64,000 nt of DNA, taken from assembly GCA_019339365.1 (NCBI GenBank), contig CP079860.1, forward strand, positions 1,178,001 to 1,242,000. Direction: 5' to 3'. The DNA comes from Vibrio neptunius. Its GTDB lineage: Bacteria; Pseudomonadota; Gammaproteobacteria; Enterobacterales; Vibrionaceae. Shown here one piece after another: positions 36,800 to 45,988 of this stretch. How positions within the stretch are numbered: position 1 is the first letter of the stretch; each line of letters begins with the position of its first letter. The notes under the pieces are model-generated. The model saw only the letters and a list, made by a program, of their open reading frames with translations. It did no database searches and had not been told where the DNA came from. A program made the translations under genes and the position numbers.

Positions 36800-37483
36800 A
36801 TGTACGATACAGTGATTTTTGATTACGGAAATACCTTGTGTGAAATGGGTAGCCTTTCAGGCTCGTTGAAAGCTGTTCTTAAATCGCAGTATGCTGATCA
36901 AATTGGTGATTTGATAGAGCAAAGTATTCAAGACCTGTATGTACCCGAACAAGAGGTGCAACCAAATTGGATTGATGTATGGCAAAAGGCATTTAATGAG
37001 TACAAACTAGAATTTGACCAATCGATTGGTTTAAAACATTTGAATCACTTTGTAGATAGCGGTCGTCTTTATCAATATTCAATCCCGCTACTTGAAGCCC
37101 TTCATAACCAGGGAACAAAACTCATATTACTGTCTAATGTAACGGGTAGTACAGAAGTGTTTCAACGTGACTTAATGAACCGAGGACTAGCTAAATATTT
37201 CGATAGCATAATTTGGTCTTCAGAAATTGGTTTTAGGAAACCTAGCCGTCAGGCTTTTGATATTGCATTAGAAAGTGTAGGAAGTTTGGCGAAAAATAGC
37301 ATTATGGTTGGGGATAGTGAAATTGCCGATATTCGTGGAGCTCAATTAGCAGGTATTTCTACAATGCTTATTTCAGAGCTTAAAAACGCAGAAAGTAGAG
37401 CAAGTCACGTGGTTAATCATGCGAATATTCAGGAACAACTAATGCTCCTAACACATATGAGCCTTCTGCCTGTCAATGGGTAG
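36800..37483 (+). CDS. HAD-family hydrolase (integron cassette), altered C-terminus
   Basis: 227 aa. Motif I is DYGNT, lacking the usual second Asp of DxD, so phosphatase activity may be changed. Motif II is LLSNV, motif III GFRKPSRQ and motif IV VGDSEIADIRGA. The last ten residues (THMSLLPVNG) are read through the cassette-junction repeat that begins at 37446, so the natural end has been replaced. Confidence 0.8.
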   Translation: MYDTVIFDYGNTLCEMGSLSGSLKAVLKSQYADQIGDLIEQSIQDLYVPEQEVQPNWIDVWQKAFNEYKLEFDQSIGLKHLNHFVDSGRLYQYSIPLLEALHNQGTKLILLSNVTGSTEVFQRDLMNRGLAKYFDSIIWSSEIGFRKPSRQAFDIALESVGSLAKNSIMVGDSEIADIRGAQLAGISTMLISELKNAESRASHVVNHANIQEQLMLLTHMSLLPVNG

Positions 37484-37635
37484 TAACATCCTGTTGGCTG
37501 CCCGAGCAGCCAATGCTCTTCGAACAACAAAGTTATCTACTTCGCTTGTCATGTCGGTCATTGTGCATTGCTTGCGACAAACACATATTGAGGATCTCTT
37601 ATTGGGATTGTTAAGGTGTCTGTCCCAATTAGATT
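37446..37635 (+). repeat. Cassette-junction repeat, copy e
   Basis: CCTAACACATATGAGCC through the two hairpins to GGTGTCTGTCCCAATTAG. It lacks the tail and switches to unrelated sequence right after the REP-like motif. It overlaps the end of the HAD gene. Confidence 0.7.
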
Positions 37636-37728
37636 ACAATCTCCATGTGTCGCGATATTGGAATCTTGCAGCGGCCAATTTTAGTTGGCCACTGCATAGA
37701 GATAAGCCGTAAATCTATAGATCAACCG

Positions 37729-38844
37729 CTACTGGGCAAATATAGGCAGCTGCTCCTCAGTCAATAAGCTGTCTTTAGCAAAACCGATATACCAAGTGAC
37801 TTGGCTAACATTCCAATTGCTAATATCTTGGTTAAAAGCTTCAGCATTCCTAAACATCGAAGACATATTAGTCACATTCGAGGTATCCCAGTTTCCTATA
37901 TCTTGGTTAAAGGCTTTAGCCTCCCAAAACATATATTTCATATTAGTCACATTAGAGGTATCCCAATCACCGATATCTTGGTTAAAAGCTTCCGCACCAT
38001 GAAACATATATTCCATATTAGTCACATTCGAGGTATCCCAGTGCCCTATATCTTGGTTAAAAGCTTTAGCCTTCCAAAACATAGAATCCATATTCCTCAC
38101 ATTCGAGGTATCCCAGCGACCTATATCTTGGTTAAAAGCGTAAGCCTCAGTAAACATAAAACCCATATCAGTCACATTAGAGGTATCCCAGTGCCCGATA
38201 TCTTGATCAAAAGCTTTCGCACCCTGAAACATAGAACCCATATCTGTCACATTAGAGGTATCCCAGTGCCCGATATCTTGATTAAAAGCTTTCGCACCTT
38301 TAAACATCCCGTCCATAGTAGTCACATTCGAGGTATCCCAGTGCCCGATATCTTGATTAAAAGCTTCAGCCTCCACAAACATATAATCCATAGCAGTCAC
38401 ATTAGAGGTATCCCAGTGCCCGATATCTTGATTAAAAGCTTCAGCCTTCACAAACATCCCAATCATAGTAGTCACATTAGAGGTATCCCAATCACCGATA
38501 TCTTGATCAAAAGCTTTCGCACCCTGAAACATCCGAATCATATTAGTCACATTAGAGGTATCCCAATCGCTGATATCGGCATTAAAGGTGGCTCTTTTAT
38601 AGAACACATGAGACATATTAGTGACCTGAGTGGTACAAAAGCCAATATGGCCTTGCTCTAGGTTATCGAGCATAATTGGGTTTTTAATCAAAGTGTTGTC
38701 GACCACCACATACACCTTGCCGTTTTCGAGTATTACGGAATTGACGGGCTGATCTGGGCATTTGACTGAAATATCGATGGCATAAGCCTGCTGGCTGACG
38801 AGCGCCGCCGCCCCAACAAGCAGTGACAGAAGATTCTTTTTCAT
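37729..38844 (-). CDS. BspA-like (DUF285) repeat surface protein
   Basis: 371 aa with a signal peptide ([22 protein letters not shown]). Ten copies of a 25-residue unit (MFxxAxAFNQDIGxWDTSNVTxM) plus one variant fill residues 75-355. These are the BspA-type leucine-rich-like repeats found on secreted or surface proteins. At DNA level the 75-bp repeats are very similar, so copy number may vary. It is on the minus strand inside the array. Confidence 0.85.
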   Translation of the reverse strand: MKKNLLSLLVGAAALVSQQAYAIDISVKCPDQPVNSVILENGKVYVVVDNTLIKNPIMLDNLEQGHIGFCTTQVTNMSHVFYKRATFNADISDWDTSNVTNMIRMFQGAKAFDQDIGDWDTSNVTTMIGMFVKAEAFNQDIGHWDTSNVTAMDYMFVEAEAFNQDIGHWDTSNVTTMDGMFKGAKAFNQDIGHWDTSNVTDMGSMFQGAKAFDQDIGHWDTSNVTDMGFMFTEAYAFNQDIGRWDTSNVRNMDSMFWKAKAFNQDIGHWDTSNVTNMEYMFHGAEAFNQDIGDWDTSNVTNMKYMFWEAKAFNQDIGNWDTSNVTNMSSMFRNAEAFNQDISNWNVSQVTWYIGFAKDSLLTEEQLPIFAQ

Positions 38845-38882
38845 GGTTATTTCCTAGGTTGAATCGACATTATTAAGAGAAA

Positions 38883-39320
38883 TTAGTGCGAAAATAGCGG
38901 CAGGTAATAATTAGGTAGGCCACTTTGCAGGGCGAAGTCTTTATGGCGAGTGACCTTTTCCACCGACCAATTGGATAAATCTTGCTTAAAGCGCGTTGCC
39001 CCTTTAAACATACGATCCATATTGGTCACGCGGCGCGTGTCCCATTGACTGATGTCGTAATTAAAATAGGGTGATTGAGCAAATAAATCGCTCATATCAG
39101 TGACATGACTTGTACACAGCTCTATCTTGCCGTTGATAAAGTTTTGCCAGTAATCTTGTTGGCGCAATAGCGCATTATCGACCACCACATATAAGCGCTC
39201 ATCGATAATCACCACACTACCGGGAGGGTTAGCATCACAACGAATGGTATGATTTTCTTCGGCAAAACTGGCTGTACTACCCAAAGCCATGCAGGCTAAA
39301 ATAACAGACGCTATTTTCAT
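38883..39320 (-). CDS. Short BspA-like (DUF285) protein
   Basis: A 145-aa paralogue of the adjacent gene, with a signal peptide (MKIASVILACMALGSTASFA), the same CDxNPPxSVVIxxxRLYVVVDN domain and only two repeat units (WDTRRVTNMDRMFKGA and one preceding). It lies 38 bp upstream in the same direction, so they may be co-transcribed. It could be the parent from which the longer gene expanded. Confidence 0.8.
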   Translation of the reverse strand: MKIASVILACMALGSTASFAEENHTIRCDANPPGSVVIIDERLYVVVDNALLRQQDYWQNFINGKIELCTSHVTDMSDLFAQSPYFNYDISQWDTRRVTNMDRMFKGATRFKQDLSNWSVEKVTRHKDFALQSGLPNYYLPLFSH

Positions 39321-39590
39321 GATTAATATATTATTTATTATGATTAGTTTTAATATTATATTTACTTAACTAATCAAAGTTAACACTATTTTTTATCTTG
39401 ATGCATGCCAAATATAATAATGATATCAATGTCACGCATAGGGTGTGATTTAATGTTATTTAAATCATTTATGGATGATTAAATTTAATATATTAATGAC
39501 AAGCTATATTGACTTTCTAAAAGTTTACATTTAATCGAACACTTATTAACCCTGCGTATCCTTTTCAGAATTCAAGGACACACACCAATC
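39321..39590. other. Very AT-rich spacer with a REP-like inverted pair
   Basis: AT-rich promoter-like region of the leftward DUF285 genes. It ends in AAGGACACACACC...GGTGAGTGTCCT (39569-39611), an inverted pair of the REP-like motif around an 8-nt loop. Confidence 0.5.
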
Positions 39591-40795
39591 TTTTGGTGAG
39601 TGTCCTGAATTGAATTTCAAACAATAGCAACCGTTTTCTGTGACGGCCTTGTCTAAACCCCATCCTTTACTCGACACATTGTTAATACACTCCTCTATAA
39701 GAACCTGATTTTTGACCAGTTAATCGGCCTACTCGCTTAAAGCGTTGACTCTTCTGAACCCCAGCGATATCCTGCAAAAGCACTGGCAAAATCCAGTGTC
39801 AGGATTAGCACCCTGCCTTATTGCACTCGACACATAGTCGTAAACCAATGCTTTGGTTTCACTATGTGTGCCTTAGCGCACCTGTAGAAAACGGATTGGT
39901 TTTTGTTTGAACAATCCGGTTGGTATTACGGTGGGCTGGGCGAGGCAGCTTCGGCTGGCCGTTCCGAGTGCGCGGTAGTGCTAACCTTGTTCAGTTCACC
40001 ACCCTTTGTTATGGGGTCTCTGTGTGGTGATGGAAATGTTTTCCTGTTGGAGGTTACCATGCCAAAGCTCACAGATGATCATGTTCTGAAAGTCCTCAAT
40101 TCTATTTGTTACCGTATTCACACCGAGCCGGAAGCGATTCGCTCCCATATGCGTGATTTATCGACGCTGCTCAATGGGCCCGACCCTAAACAAACGTCCA
40201 AATACAGCTGGCTCGAAGCGATTATTAGACAAGCGCAGCTCAATCGCTTTACTGAGCATTGCTCCCCATCTCGTGACTCTTCCGAGCTTTGTTTAGTTAA
40301 GATGCAGAACCAAAATGCCTATAACTTGTGTTTTACCCAAGACGTTGACCAATGTATTTGTCGTTTGCAGTCTTTGTGTGCACAGCCGATTGAGCTGGTG
40401 GCGCATGGGAAAGCGAAACTGAGCCCAGACGCACTGCTTGAGGTGCTGTCTGAACCGCAGATCCAGAAGAACCGTTGGTTTCCATTGAGCGATAGTCAGC
40501 GAGACGGCATCGTTAAGACGCTTAAACAAGAGCAAACTCTCACCTCGCGTTGATTGGCTATTAACGAGCAGGCACAGAATCACTGAAGTTTGGGGTAGGG
40601 TGGTTGCTCTAAATTATTAATAGAATTTTTACTCTTCTTACTAAGATAACCCGCACGCTCGCTTTTATGTATTGATATTGTGTATGGTTCTATGTATTTA
40701 CATTAATTTTTAGTCACTTATGATAGTTTGCTAATAAGTTGGGCAGAGAGGAAAACCAGACTGCCTGTTGTTATGGATGTTAGCCCTCTCGAAAA
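39590..40795 (+). repeat. 1.2-kb direct repeat, copy 2
   Basis: The intact copy of the unit at 28441-29660, with the same gene and tail, 11.1 kb to the right in the same orientation. Recombination between the copies would remove the 11 kb between them. Confidence 0.85.
40059..40553 (+). CDS. Repeated cassette gene, intact copy
   Basis: 164 aa from an ATG with GGAGG six bases upstream. MPKLTDDHVLKVLNSICYRIHTEPEA, then WLEAIIRQAQLNRFTEHCSPSRD, then a second half with AYNLCFTQDVDQCICRLQSL. A longer frame from 39903 includes a leader with GWYYGGLGEAASAGRSE and FSSPPFVMGS. I do not recognise the family. Duplication with conserved coding suggests selection or selfish spread. Confidence 0.6.
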   Translation: MPKLTDDHVLKVLNSICYRIHTEPEAIRSHMRDLSTLLNGPDPKQTSKYSWLEAIIRQAQLNRFTEHCSPSRDSSELCLVKMQNQNAYNLCFTQDVDQCICRLQSLCAQPIELVAHGKAKLSPDALLEVLSEPQIQKNRWFPLSDSQRDGIVKTLKQEQTLTSR

Positions 40796-40808
40796 GGTAC
40801 ATGTAGTA

Positions 40809-41156
40809 ATGAAAGGACGTTGCCCAAACTGCAATGCAAAATCTGAATCAATTCCTCTTAGCCAAAAGTGTTCTCAATGTGGAGAGTTCTCAAATGACTG
40901 GGTTGTTTATGATTGGGCAGGATACTGCAGATTTAAGAGAGCAATGATCAGATGGAATTGGGGCGTTTTGGTATTGTGCTCTGCTAATTTATTGGCAATG
41001 GTACTAGGCTTTGCGGATCCAGTTCAGTGGCTACTCTGTTTGCTCATTATTCCAGCCACAGTGAGTTTAACTAGTTCTTATCAGGCAATCGCTAACTCTA
41101 AACACTATAAAGGACATCGCTTAAAGGATTTAAGCCCATGGTTTCCTTTGTTGTAA
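40809..41156 (+). CDS. Zinc-ribbon membrane protein (cassette)
   Basis: 115 aa from the ATG at 40809. The N-terminus has a zinc ribbon (CPNCNAKSESIPLSQKCSQCG), followed by two hydrophobic helices (WGVLVLCSANLLAMVLGF, WLLCLLIIPATVSLT). It starts shortly after GTTAGCC, the tail border. The function is unknown. This domain architecture is frequent in small bacterial membrane proteins. Confidence 0.55.
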   Translation: MKGRCPNCNAKSESIPLSQKCSQCGEFSNDWVVYDWAGYCRFKRAMIRWNWGVLVLCSANLLAMVLGFADPVQWLLCLLIIPATVSLTSSYQAIANSKHYKGHRLKDLSPWFPLL

Positions 41157-41510
41157 AGGGCGAACAAACGACGATAGCACCAATAGCTAATTTTTAGCTG
41201 TATTCTCAACCCACACGACGCCATCTCTTAGCATCGAATTGAGTATTACCATGTTTCGCACACATGCAATCAAGCCCTTTGGTGTGTGTCCTGAATTCAT
41301 CCGATCGTATTTATATAATGACAGAATGTATAGCTTGGTAAATTTACGTTAATTTTTAGTAACATATGATAGGTTGGTGGTAAGCTAGGTAGAGAGAAAA
41401 ACGAGGCTTCCTGTTATTAAAAATGTTATATCTACAATCAGAAACTTCTGGTCTAGACTGAAAATAAGGTCTAAAATTAGCACTTATTTAAGTGCTGAAT
41501 TGGTGTTGTT
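41157..41510. repeat. Degenerate attC, REP-like motif and tail
   Basis: GCGAACAAACGACG to about 41275 looks like a left attC arm, followed by GGTGTGTGTCCTGAATT at 41282 and a short form of the tail ending AATGTTATAT at 41428. Promoter-like sequence for the RelB gene follows. Confidence 0.55.
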
Positions 41511-41762
41511 ATGAGACAGGTTTTAGCTGATTATTCAGCAAGTATTTCTGAGTTAAAGAAAAATCCTACCGCTTTGCTAAATGAAGCTGATGGTTCTGCT
41601 ATTGCTATTCTGAACCACAATAAGCCAGCAGCTTATCTTGTTCCTGCGGAAACTTATGAGTTTCTGATGGATATGCTCGATGATTACGAGCTGGCTAAAC
41701 TTGTTGAAAGTCGTCGCGGTGAGTTATCTGAAGCGGTTGAAGTAAATATCGATGACTTATAA
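41511..41762 (+). CDS. RelB/Phd-type antitoxin
   Basis: An 83-aa antitoxin. The DNA-binding N-terminus (MRQVLADYSASISELKKNPTALLNEADGSAIAILNHNKPAAYLVP) matches the Phd/YefM-like RelB group of Vibrio integrons. Its stop overlaps the toxin start by 11 nt. It neutralises the RelE toxin and represses the pair's own promoter. Confidence 0.88.
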   Translation: MRQVLADYSASISELKKNPTALLNEADGSAIAILNHNKPAAYLVPAETYEFLMDMLDDYELAKLVESRRGELSEAVEVNIDDL

Positions 41763-42039
41763 GCTTAAATTTCTACCTGCCGCCAAGAAAGAGTGGAGCA
41801 AGTTAGCTCCACCAATTCAAAGTCAGTTTAAAAAGAAGCTTAAAGAACGCCTCGAAAATCCGCATGTTCCCGCATCTAAACTTCGCGGCTATGACTCAGT
41901 TTACAAGATCAAGCTACGTACTGCGGGTTATCGTTTAGCCTACGAAGTGATCGACGATGAAATCGTGGTGTATGTGTTGGCTATTGGTAAAAGAGACAAA
42001 GATGCAGTGTACAAAAAGCTAGCAACGAGGTCCTCGTAA
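41752..42039 (+). CDS. RelE-family mRNA interferase toxin
   Basis: A 95-aa RelE toxin (MTYKLKFLPAAKKEWSKLAPPIQSQFKKKLKERL, ASKLRGYDSVYKIKLRTAGYRLAYEV, VYVLAIGKRDK). RelE enzymes cut mRNA in the ribosome A site. It is paired with the antitoxin. In integrons such pairs stabilise the array. About 65% of residues match the second RelE at 42983. Confidence 0.9.
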   Translation: MTYKLKFLPAAKKEWSKLAPPIQSQFKKKLKERLENPHVPASKLRGYDSVYKIKLRTAGYRLAYEVIDDEIVVYVLAIGKRDKDAVYKKLATRSS

Positions 42040-42047
42040 CAGCAGCA

Positions 42048-42358
42048 AAACACATATGGCCTTCTGCCTACCAATAGTCAATAACATCCTAATAGCTGCG
42101 TGAGCAGCCAATGCTCTTCAAACAACAAAGCTATCTACTTCGCTTTGTCATTTCGGTCATTGAGCATGGCTTACGACAAACACATATTGAGGAGCTCTTA
42201 TTGCGGTCTCGCCGCTGCCAACCATTATTGGTTGAGTCACTAGACACTTATCGGTTAACCCCCGCAGGCACTATTCAAAAAAATGGTTAAACAGTCGTTT
42301 TCCAGTTATATTCAGGCTCAGTCAAGGTGTAAGTGCTCTTTTGGTGTGTGTCCTGAAT
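42048..42358 (+). repeat. Diverged cassette-junction repeat, copy f
   Basis: AACACATATGGCCTTCTGCC through TTACGACAAACACATATTGAGG and the CGGTCTCGCCGCTGCC segment, ending at GGTGTGTGTCCTGAATT at 42342. It runs straight into the IS4-type fragment. Confidence 0.6.
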
Positions 42359-42640
42359 TTAGTCTTCTGAATTTATGGCACGGGTAATAAAGGAGGCATG
42401 CCATTTATATATGTACTCTTTTTCACGGTGCAGATTGCGATTACCAAGTAATCGGTCGATACGTTTGATGGCATGTTTCACTGTGGTATTGGTGTCGAGA
42501 GCTCTTCCAATTTTGGTGAGTGTTAGGTCAGAGCCATCAAGAACCGTTTTGGTTGCAAGTATCAGAAATCTAAGTCGTTTTTTGTGAATTTCAGGGCATT
42601 GATTCTCAATAGTTTGCTGTAGAATTTGAATGTCGCGCAT
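42359..42640 (-). pseudogene. IS4-family transposase, N-terminal fragment
   Basis: 93 residues (MRDIQILQQTIENQCPEIHKKRLRFLILATKTVLDGSDLTLTKIGRAL) followed by VKHAIKRIDRLLGNRNLH match the N-terminus of IS10/ISVsa-type IS4 transposases. The frame ends exactly at the REP-like motif, so the catalytic DDE part is lost. The element end continues to about 42765, bordered by GGCGTTATA. Confidence 0.75.
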
Positions 42641-42982
42641 CGTTAGGGCTCCCTATTAAATCCATTTAATCAGGTGTGTTTTTGGCGAAATTCATTAGAT
42701 CAGAATGAGCGATGTGCGTCTACTCATTGTTTTATATAGAAATTATGAGGGGATTCGTAAGAACGAGGCGTTATATTTTTATGTAAGTTAGGAGTGAGTA
42801 ATGGCTCAAGGAAACAATAAGAAGGCACTCAATAAGAGGGTACGCAAAGTGTTAAGGTGTCTGTCCTAATTAGATTCAGTATGACGTATATTCTATAGTT
42901 TTTAATGAGTTATGGTAAGTTGATAAAAAGTCAGGTAGAGAGAAAAACGAGACTGTCTGTTATTAAGAAAGTTATACCGCAA
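42641..42982. other. IS4-type end, REP-like motif and tail
   Basis: IS4-type terminal region to about 42765, a short unmatched stretch (GAGTGAGTAATGGCTCAAGG, an ORF start without a long frame), GGTGTCTGTCCTAATTAG at 42852 and the tail repeat ending AAAGTTATAC at 42976. Confidence 0.55.
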
Positions 42983-43276
42983 TCAATCATCTAACCTTTT
43001 CATGGCTTTACGGTAAACATTGCTACGTTCTCGTTTTCCGACTGCTAAGACGGTTACAATGATGACATCGTCTTCAACTTTGTAGACTAGACGGTAGCCC
43101 GATTGACGCAACTTAATTTTATACATGTTGTCAGATCCAGAAAGCTTTGAAGCGGGAACATGTGGGTTATCTAAGCGTTCTATCAGCTTTTTCTTAAATT
43201 GTTGTTGCAGAGTAGAGCCAAGCTTTTTCCACTCTTTGAGTGCGCTCTTTTTAAAGTCGAGTTTATAGGTCATCAA
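42983..43276 (-). CDS. RelE-family toxin (second pair, reversed)
   Basis: 97 aa, MMTYKLDFKKSALKEWKKLGSTLQQQFKKKLIERL, ASKLSGSDNMYKIKLRQSGYRLVYKVEDDVII. It overlaps the antitoxin stop by 14 nt. It is a close relative of the toxin at 41752 but in the opposite orientation, which is less usual for an integron cassette. Confidence 0.9.
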   Translation of the reverse strand: MMTYKLDFKKSALKEWKKLGSTLQQQFKKKLIERLDNPHVPASKLSGSDNMYKIKLRQSGYRLVYKVEDDVIIVTVLAVGKRERSNVYRKAMKRLDD

Positions 43277-43511
43277 TATTTACCGAAATGCTCTCTTCAG
43301 ATTCACGCTCTTTAGCGAGAGCTAGTAGTTCAAGATCTTCGAGTCTGTCCATCATCATTTCGTACGCTTCGGCAGGTACGCAATAAAATGCTGGCTCATT
43401 TCGGTTTAATACAGCAACAGGTTCACCATAAGCACTAGTTGCAACTTTCATAGGGTTAGCTTTCAACTCGGTAATGCTTGCAGCAACATCGGCTAAAATT
43501 CTAGTGGTCAT
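43263..43511 (-). CDS. RelB/Phd-type antitoxin (second pair)
   Basis: 82 aa, MTTRILADVAASITELKANPMKVATSAYGEPVAVLNRNEPAFYCVPAEAYEMMMDRL, ending in the same VNIDDL tail as the antitoxin at 41511. It is the first gene of the reversed pair. Confidence 0.88.
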   Translation of the reverse strand: MTTRILADVAASITELKANPMKVATSAYGEPVAVLNRNEPAFYCVPAEAYEMMMDRLEDLELLALAKERESEESISVNIDDL

Positions 43512-43785
43512 ATAATCGGTCTCTTAATTGGTCCTTATTTTGGTCATTTTAGCCTCAACCAAGCGGTATAACAAGAAACAATGGCGTCAATAGTTAGTTT
43601 TTGGCGCTACTTTTATCCCATATAGCACCGTCTCTAAGCATTGAGTTTAGTATTACTACCTTCTTTCTCATGCAGGCAACGATTGACACTTTTTTTCGGT
43701 TTTCCTGCCGCAACTAGTCGTTCATATGTAGCCGTAAATACTGCTCTTTTGGTGTGTGTCCTGAATTTATTGTTTAAGGTATTCG
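43512..43785. repeat. Partial attC arm and REP-like motif
   Basis: GTATAACAAGAAACAATGGCG (43566) starts an attC-like arm. The sequence then passes through CATAGCACCGTCTCTAAGCA, also seen near 41220, and GGTGTGTGTCCTGAATT at 43750, directly before the next cassette gene. Confidence 0.5.
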
Positions 43786-44049
43786 ATGATAGAACTTTCA
43801 GATAAGGTAATTGGTCCAAAATACAGAATTCTTAATCCAGTACGCGAATTGCTACTGGAAAACGGGAACCAAATTCTTACTGATTATACGTGGGGTTCAA
43901 ATCCTACTGGTTATTTTTGTATTTTGAAAAAACCAATTGACTTCGATTTAATTGAAAGCAGTTTTTTATTGCCAAGAAGCATTCATTTAAACAAGCGATG
44001 TGGTGAAGTGGATTACGGTTTAGGCACAGTAATCATTCGCTGTGCGTAA
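43786..44049 (+). CDS. Cassette hypothetical protein
   Basis: An 87-aa soluble protein (MIELSDKVIGPKYRILNPVREL) starting 19 bp after a REP-like motif and ending before a short ATAACAAGGCGTT. No domain is recognised. Confidence 0.5.
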   Translation: MIELSDKVIGPKYRILNPVRELLLENGNQILTDYTWGSNPTGYFCILKKPIDFDLIESSFLLPRSIHLNKRCGEVDYGLGTVIIRCA

Positions 44050-44091
44050 CCTTATAACAAGGCGTTTTATACAATTAAGGAAATTCAGCAA

Positions 44092-44775
44092 ATGGAAACA
44101 GTCTTAATCACTGGAGCTTCAAGAGGTATTGGACTTGAACTAACTCGCCAGTTTTTAGCTTTAGGTTATAATGTCATCTCGACTTATCGTGGTCAGCCTT
44201 CAATGCAGTTAAAAAACATGCTTGTTAATAATTCGCTGGCTTTGCATGAACTAGAGGTCACTGATGAAGACTCAGTAGCTAATTTAGCCTCTAAGTTATC
44301 CAATGTTCAGTTAGACATACTTATCAATAATGCGGGTATTATTGGTTCAGACGAGCAATCCATGGAGACTATCGACCCAAAGGAATGGCTCAATACCTTT
44401 GCCGTGAACTCAATCGCCCCTCTTATGGTGAGTCGAGCTCTTTTAGGGCTTCTCGAAACTAGTGCTAACCCTCGTATTATTACCATCTCAAGCCAAATGG
44501 GGGCATTAAACCGAAAAAGCTACGGTATGTATGCGTATCGAAGCTCAAAAGCAGCGGTGAATAAGGTAATGCAAGTGTTGGCATTGGAGCTGAAGCCCAA
44601 AGGAATTGTTGTGTGCCCAATTCATCCAGGCTGGGTTAAAACGGACATGGGTGGCAAAGATGCTGACATTACTGTTGAGGAAAGTGCGTCAGGTATTATT
44701 AAACTTGCTCGTAACCTTACTACAGAACAAAGCGGTAAGTTCTTAACATGGCAGGGCAAGGAACACGTCTGGTAA
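44092..44775 (+). CDS. Short-chain dehydrogenase/reductase
   Basis: 227 aa. Cofactor motif TGASRGIG at residues 6-13, NNAG at about residue 83, catalytic Ser in ITISSQMGALN and the YRSSK active-site Tyr-x3-Lys. It is of the C-factor-like SDR group. The substrate is unknown. A cassette gene with a moderate ribosome site (AAGGAA). Confidence 0.85.
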   Translation: METVLITGASRGIGLELTRQFLALGYNVISTYRGQPSMQLKNMLVNNSLALHELEVTDEDSVANLASKLSNVQLDILINNAGIIGSDEQSMETIDPKEWLNTFAVNSIAPLMVSRALLGLLETSANPRIITISSQMGALNRKSYGMYAYRSSKAAVNKVMQVLALELKPKGIVVCPIHPGWVKTDMGGKDADITVEESASGIIKLARNLTTEQSGKFLTWQGKEHVW

Positions 44776-44840
44776 AGATCATTCGTAAGTACGTGCGTTA
44801 GCTGTTAAAACGTGTCTACCTATAAATTATTGGAGGATTT

Positions 44841-45254
44841 ATGAAAGGTCATGCTAAATGTTTATGTGGCTCAGTCGCACTAGAAGTTGAATATGCTAGT
44901 AATGAGGTGGCGGCATGTCACTGTAGCATATGTCGTAATTGGGGCGGTGGTCCAATGCTAGCCATCGATTGTGCTGATTCAGTACAAATAACAGGTGAAG
45001 AAAGTATCACAAGATACGCATCCTCAGAGTGGGCAGACAGAGGGTTTTGCAATAAGTGTGGAACACATTTGTTTTATTACCTTAAGCCTGCAAATCAGTA
45101 CCACCTGCCAGTTGGCTTGCTTCAAGGCGAAGACCATTTTCAGTTTACTCATCAAATATTTGTTGATGAGAAGCCCGAATATTATGATTTCAAAAACGAA
45201 ACTCAGAATATGACTGGTGCTGAAGTGTTTGCTCATTTTGAAGCTGAAGGGTAA
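44841..45254 (+). CDS. GFA (CENP-V-like) family protein
   Basis: A 137-aa zinc protein. Cysteine pattern CLCG, CHCSIC and CNKCGTH, with the family's HxF/YY motif (THLFYYLKP). It is related to glutathione-dependent formaldehyde-activating enzymes, though many members have other unknown roles. Good GGAGG ribosome site. Confidence 0.85.
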   Translation: MKGHAKCLCGSVALEVEYASNEVAACHCSICRNWGGGPMLAIDCADSVQITGEESITRYASSEWADRGFCNKCGTHLFYYLKPANQYHLPVGLLQGEDHFQFTHQIFVDEKPEYYDFKNETQNMTGAEVFAHFEAEG

Positions 45255-45255
45255 A

Positions 45256-45380
45256 CAGCTAATAAAGCGTTAAAGAAGGACTTGGCGCGCGTGGCATTTT
45301 CACTATGCGTTGATTTAAGTGATTAAGGTGGTATGCGGCGGCTTTTGTATTGCGTTGCTTACCCCTACAGGGCGTTAGTT
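45256..45380 (+). repeat. attC site
   Basis: GCTAATAAAGCGTTAAAG to CAGGGCGTTAGTT, about 125 bp, with GGCGCGCGTGGCATTTT near the left arm as in canonical Vibrio attC sites. Confidence 0.75.
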
Positions 45381-45392
45381 AGCTGGGGGAAC

Positions 45393-45950
45393 ATGTTAGA
45401 ACGTCAACTAGAAAAGTTAATTAGAAATACTCCTGAGCTAATGGAAACTGCACAAGCATGCATTGAGGTTGGATTACCTGATTACTATATTGCTGGAGGT
45501 TCAGTCACACAATTGATTTGGAACTCACTATCAGGTGAAAGTCCACTCAAGAATGTTAAGGACTTCGATATTATTTACTTCGATATCGCTAGTACATCTA
45601 ATGAAGAAAGCTACAGCCGCCGAATTAACAGTGTCGTGAACCATAAAATCCCAATTGATGTGGTAAACCAAGCACGTGTTCATGAATGGTACCCTCATAG
45701 GTTTGGCCAAACTATACCTGCATATACAAAAGTAGAGCATGGCATTGATTCTTGGTTATCTGCATTTGCGATCGGATTTAGGTTAAATTCAAACGGTACA
45801 ATGCGTATTTACTCGCCTTATGGGCTAACTGATGCATTCAATAAACGGGTAAAGCCAAATCCCATTGCCATGACGCGCGAAAGCTACAACCAAATGGTTG
45901 ATGGGTATCGTAAGCGTTGGCCTGACATTACCGTGAAGCCTTGGGAATAG
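45393..45950 (+). CDS. Nucleotidyltransferase-family protein (cassette)
   Basis: 185 aa from the ATG at 45393 with GGGGGA upstream. YIAGGSVTQLIW and VKDFDIIYFD are the G-G-S and DxD motifs of a polymerase-beta-like nucleotidyltransferase of the DUF925 kind. A longer frame from 45333 lies inside the attC and is rejected. Substrate unknown. Confidence 0.8.
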   Translation: MLERQLEKLIRNTPELMETAQACIEVGLPDYYIAGGSVTQLIWNSLSGESPLKNVKDFDIIYFDIASTSNEESYSRRINSVVNHKIPIDVVNQARVHEWYPHRFGQTIPAYTKVEHGIDSWLSAFAIGFRLNSNGTMRIYSPYGLTDAFNKRVKPNPIAMTRESYNQMVDGYRKRWPDITVKPWE

Positions 45951-45988
45951 CCAAATAATAAAAATGTTATAAGTTTAAAAGGAATAAA

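Noticed and set aside
37801..38661. 286-aa plus-strand ORF across the BspA-like gene
   Set aside because: It is the antisense shadow of a 75-bp repeat. The minus frame has a signal peptide and known repeats.
39903..40058. Use of the longer 216-aa frame as the start of the repeated gene
   Set aside because: The ATG at 40059 has a perfect GGAGG site. The upstream frame is noted as a possible leader only.
45333..45392. Upstream extension of the cassette nucleotidyltransferase
   Set aside because: The extension lies inside the attC site; the ATG at 45393 has a good ribosome site.
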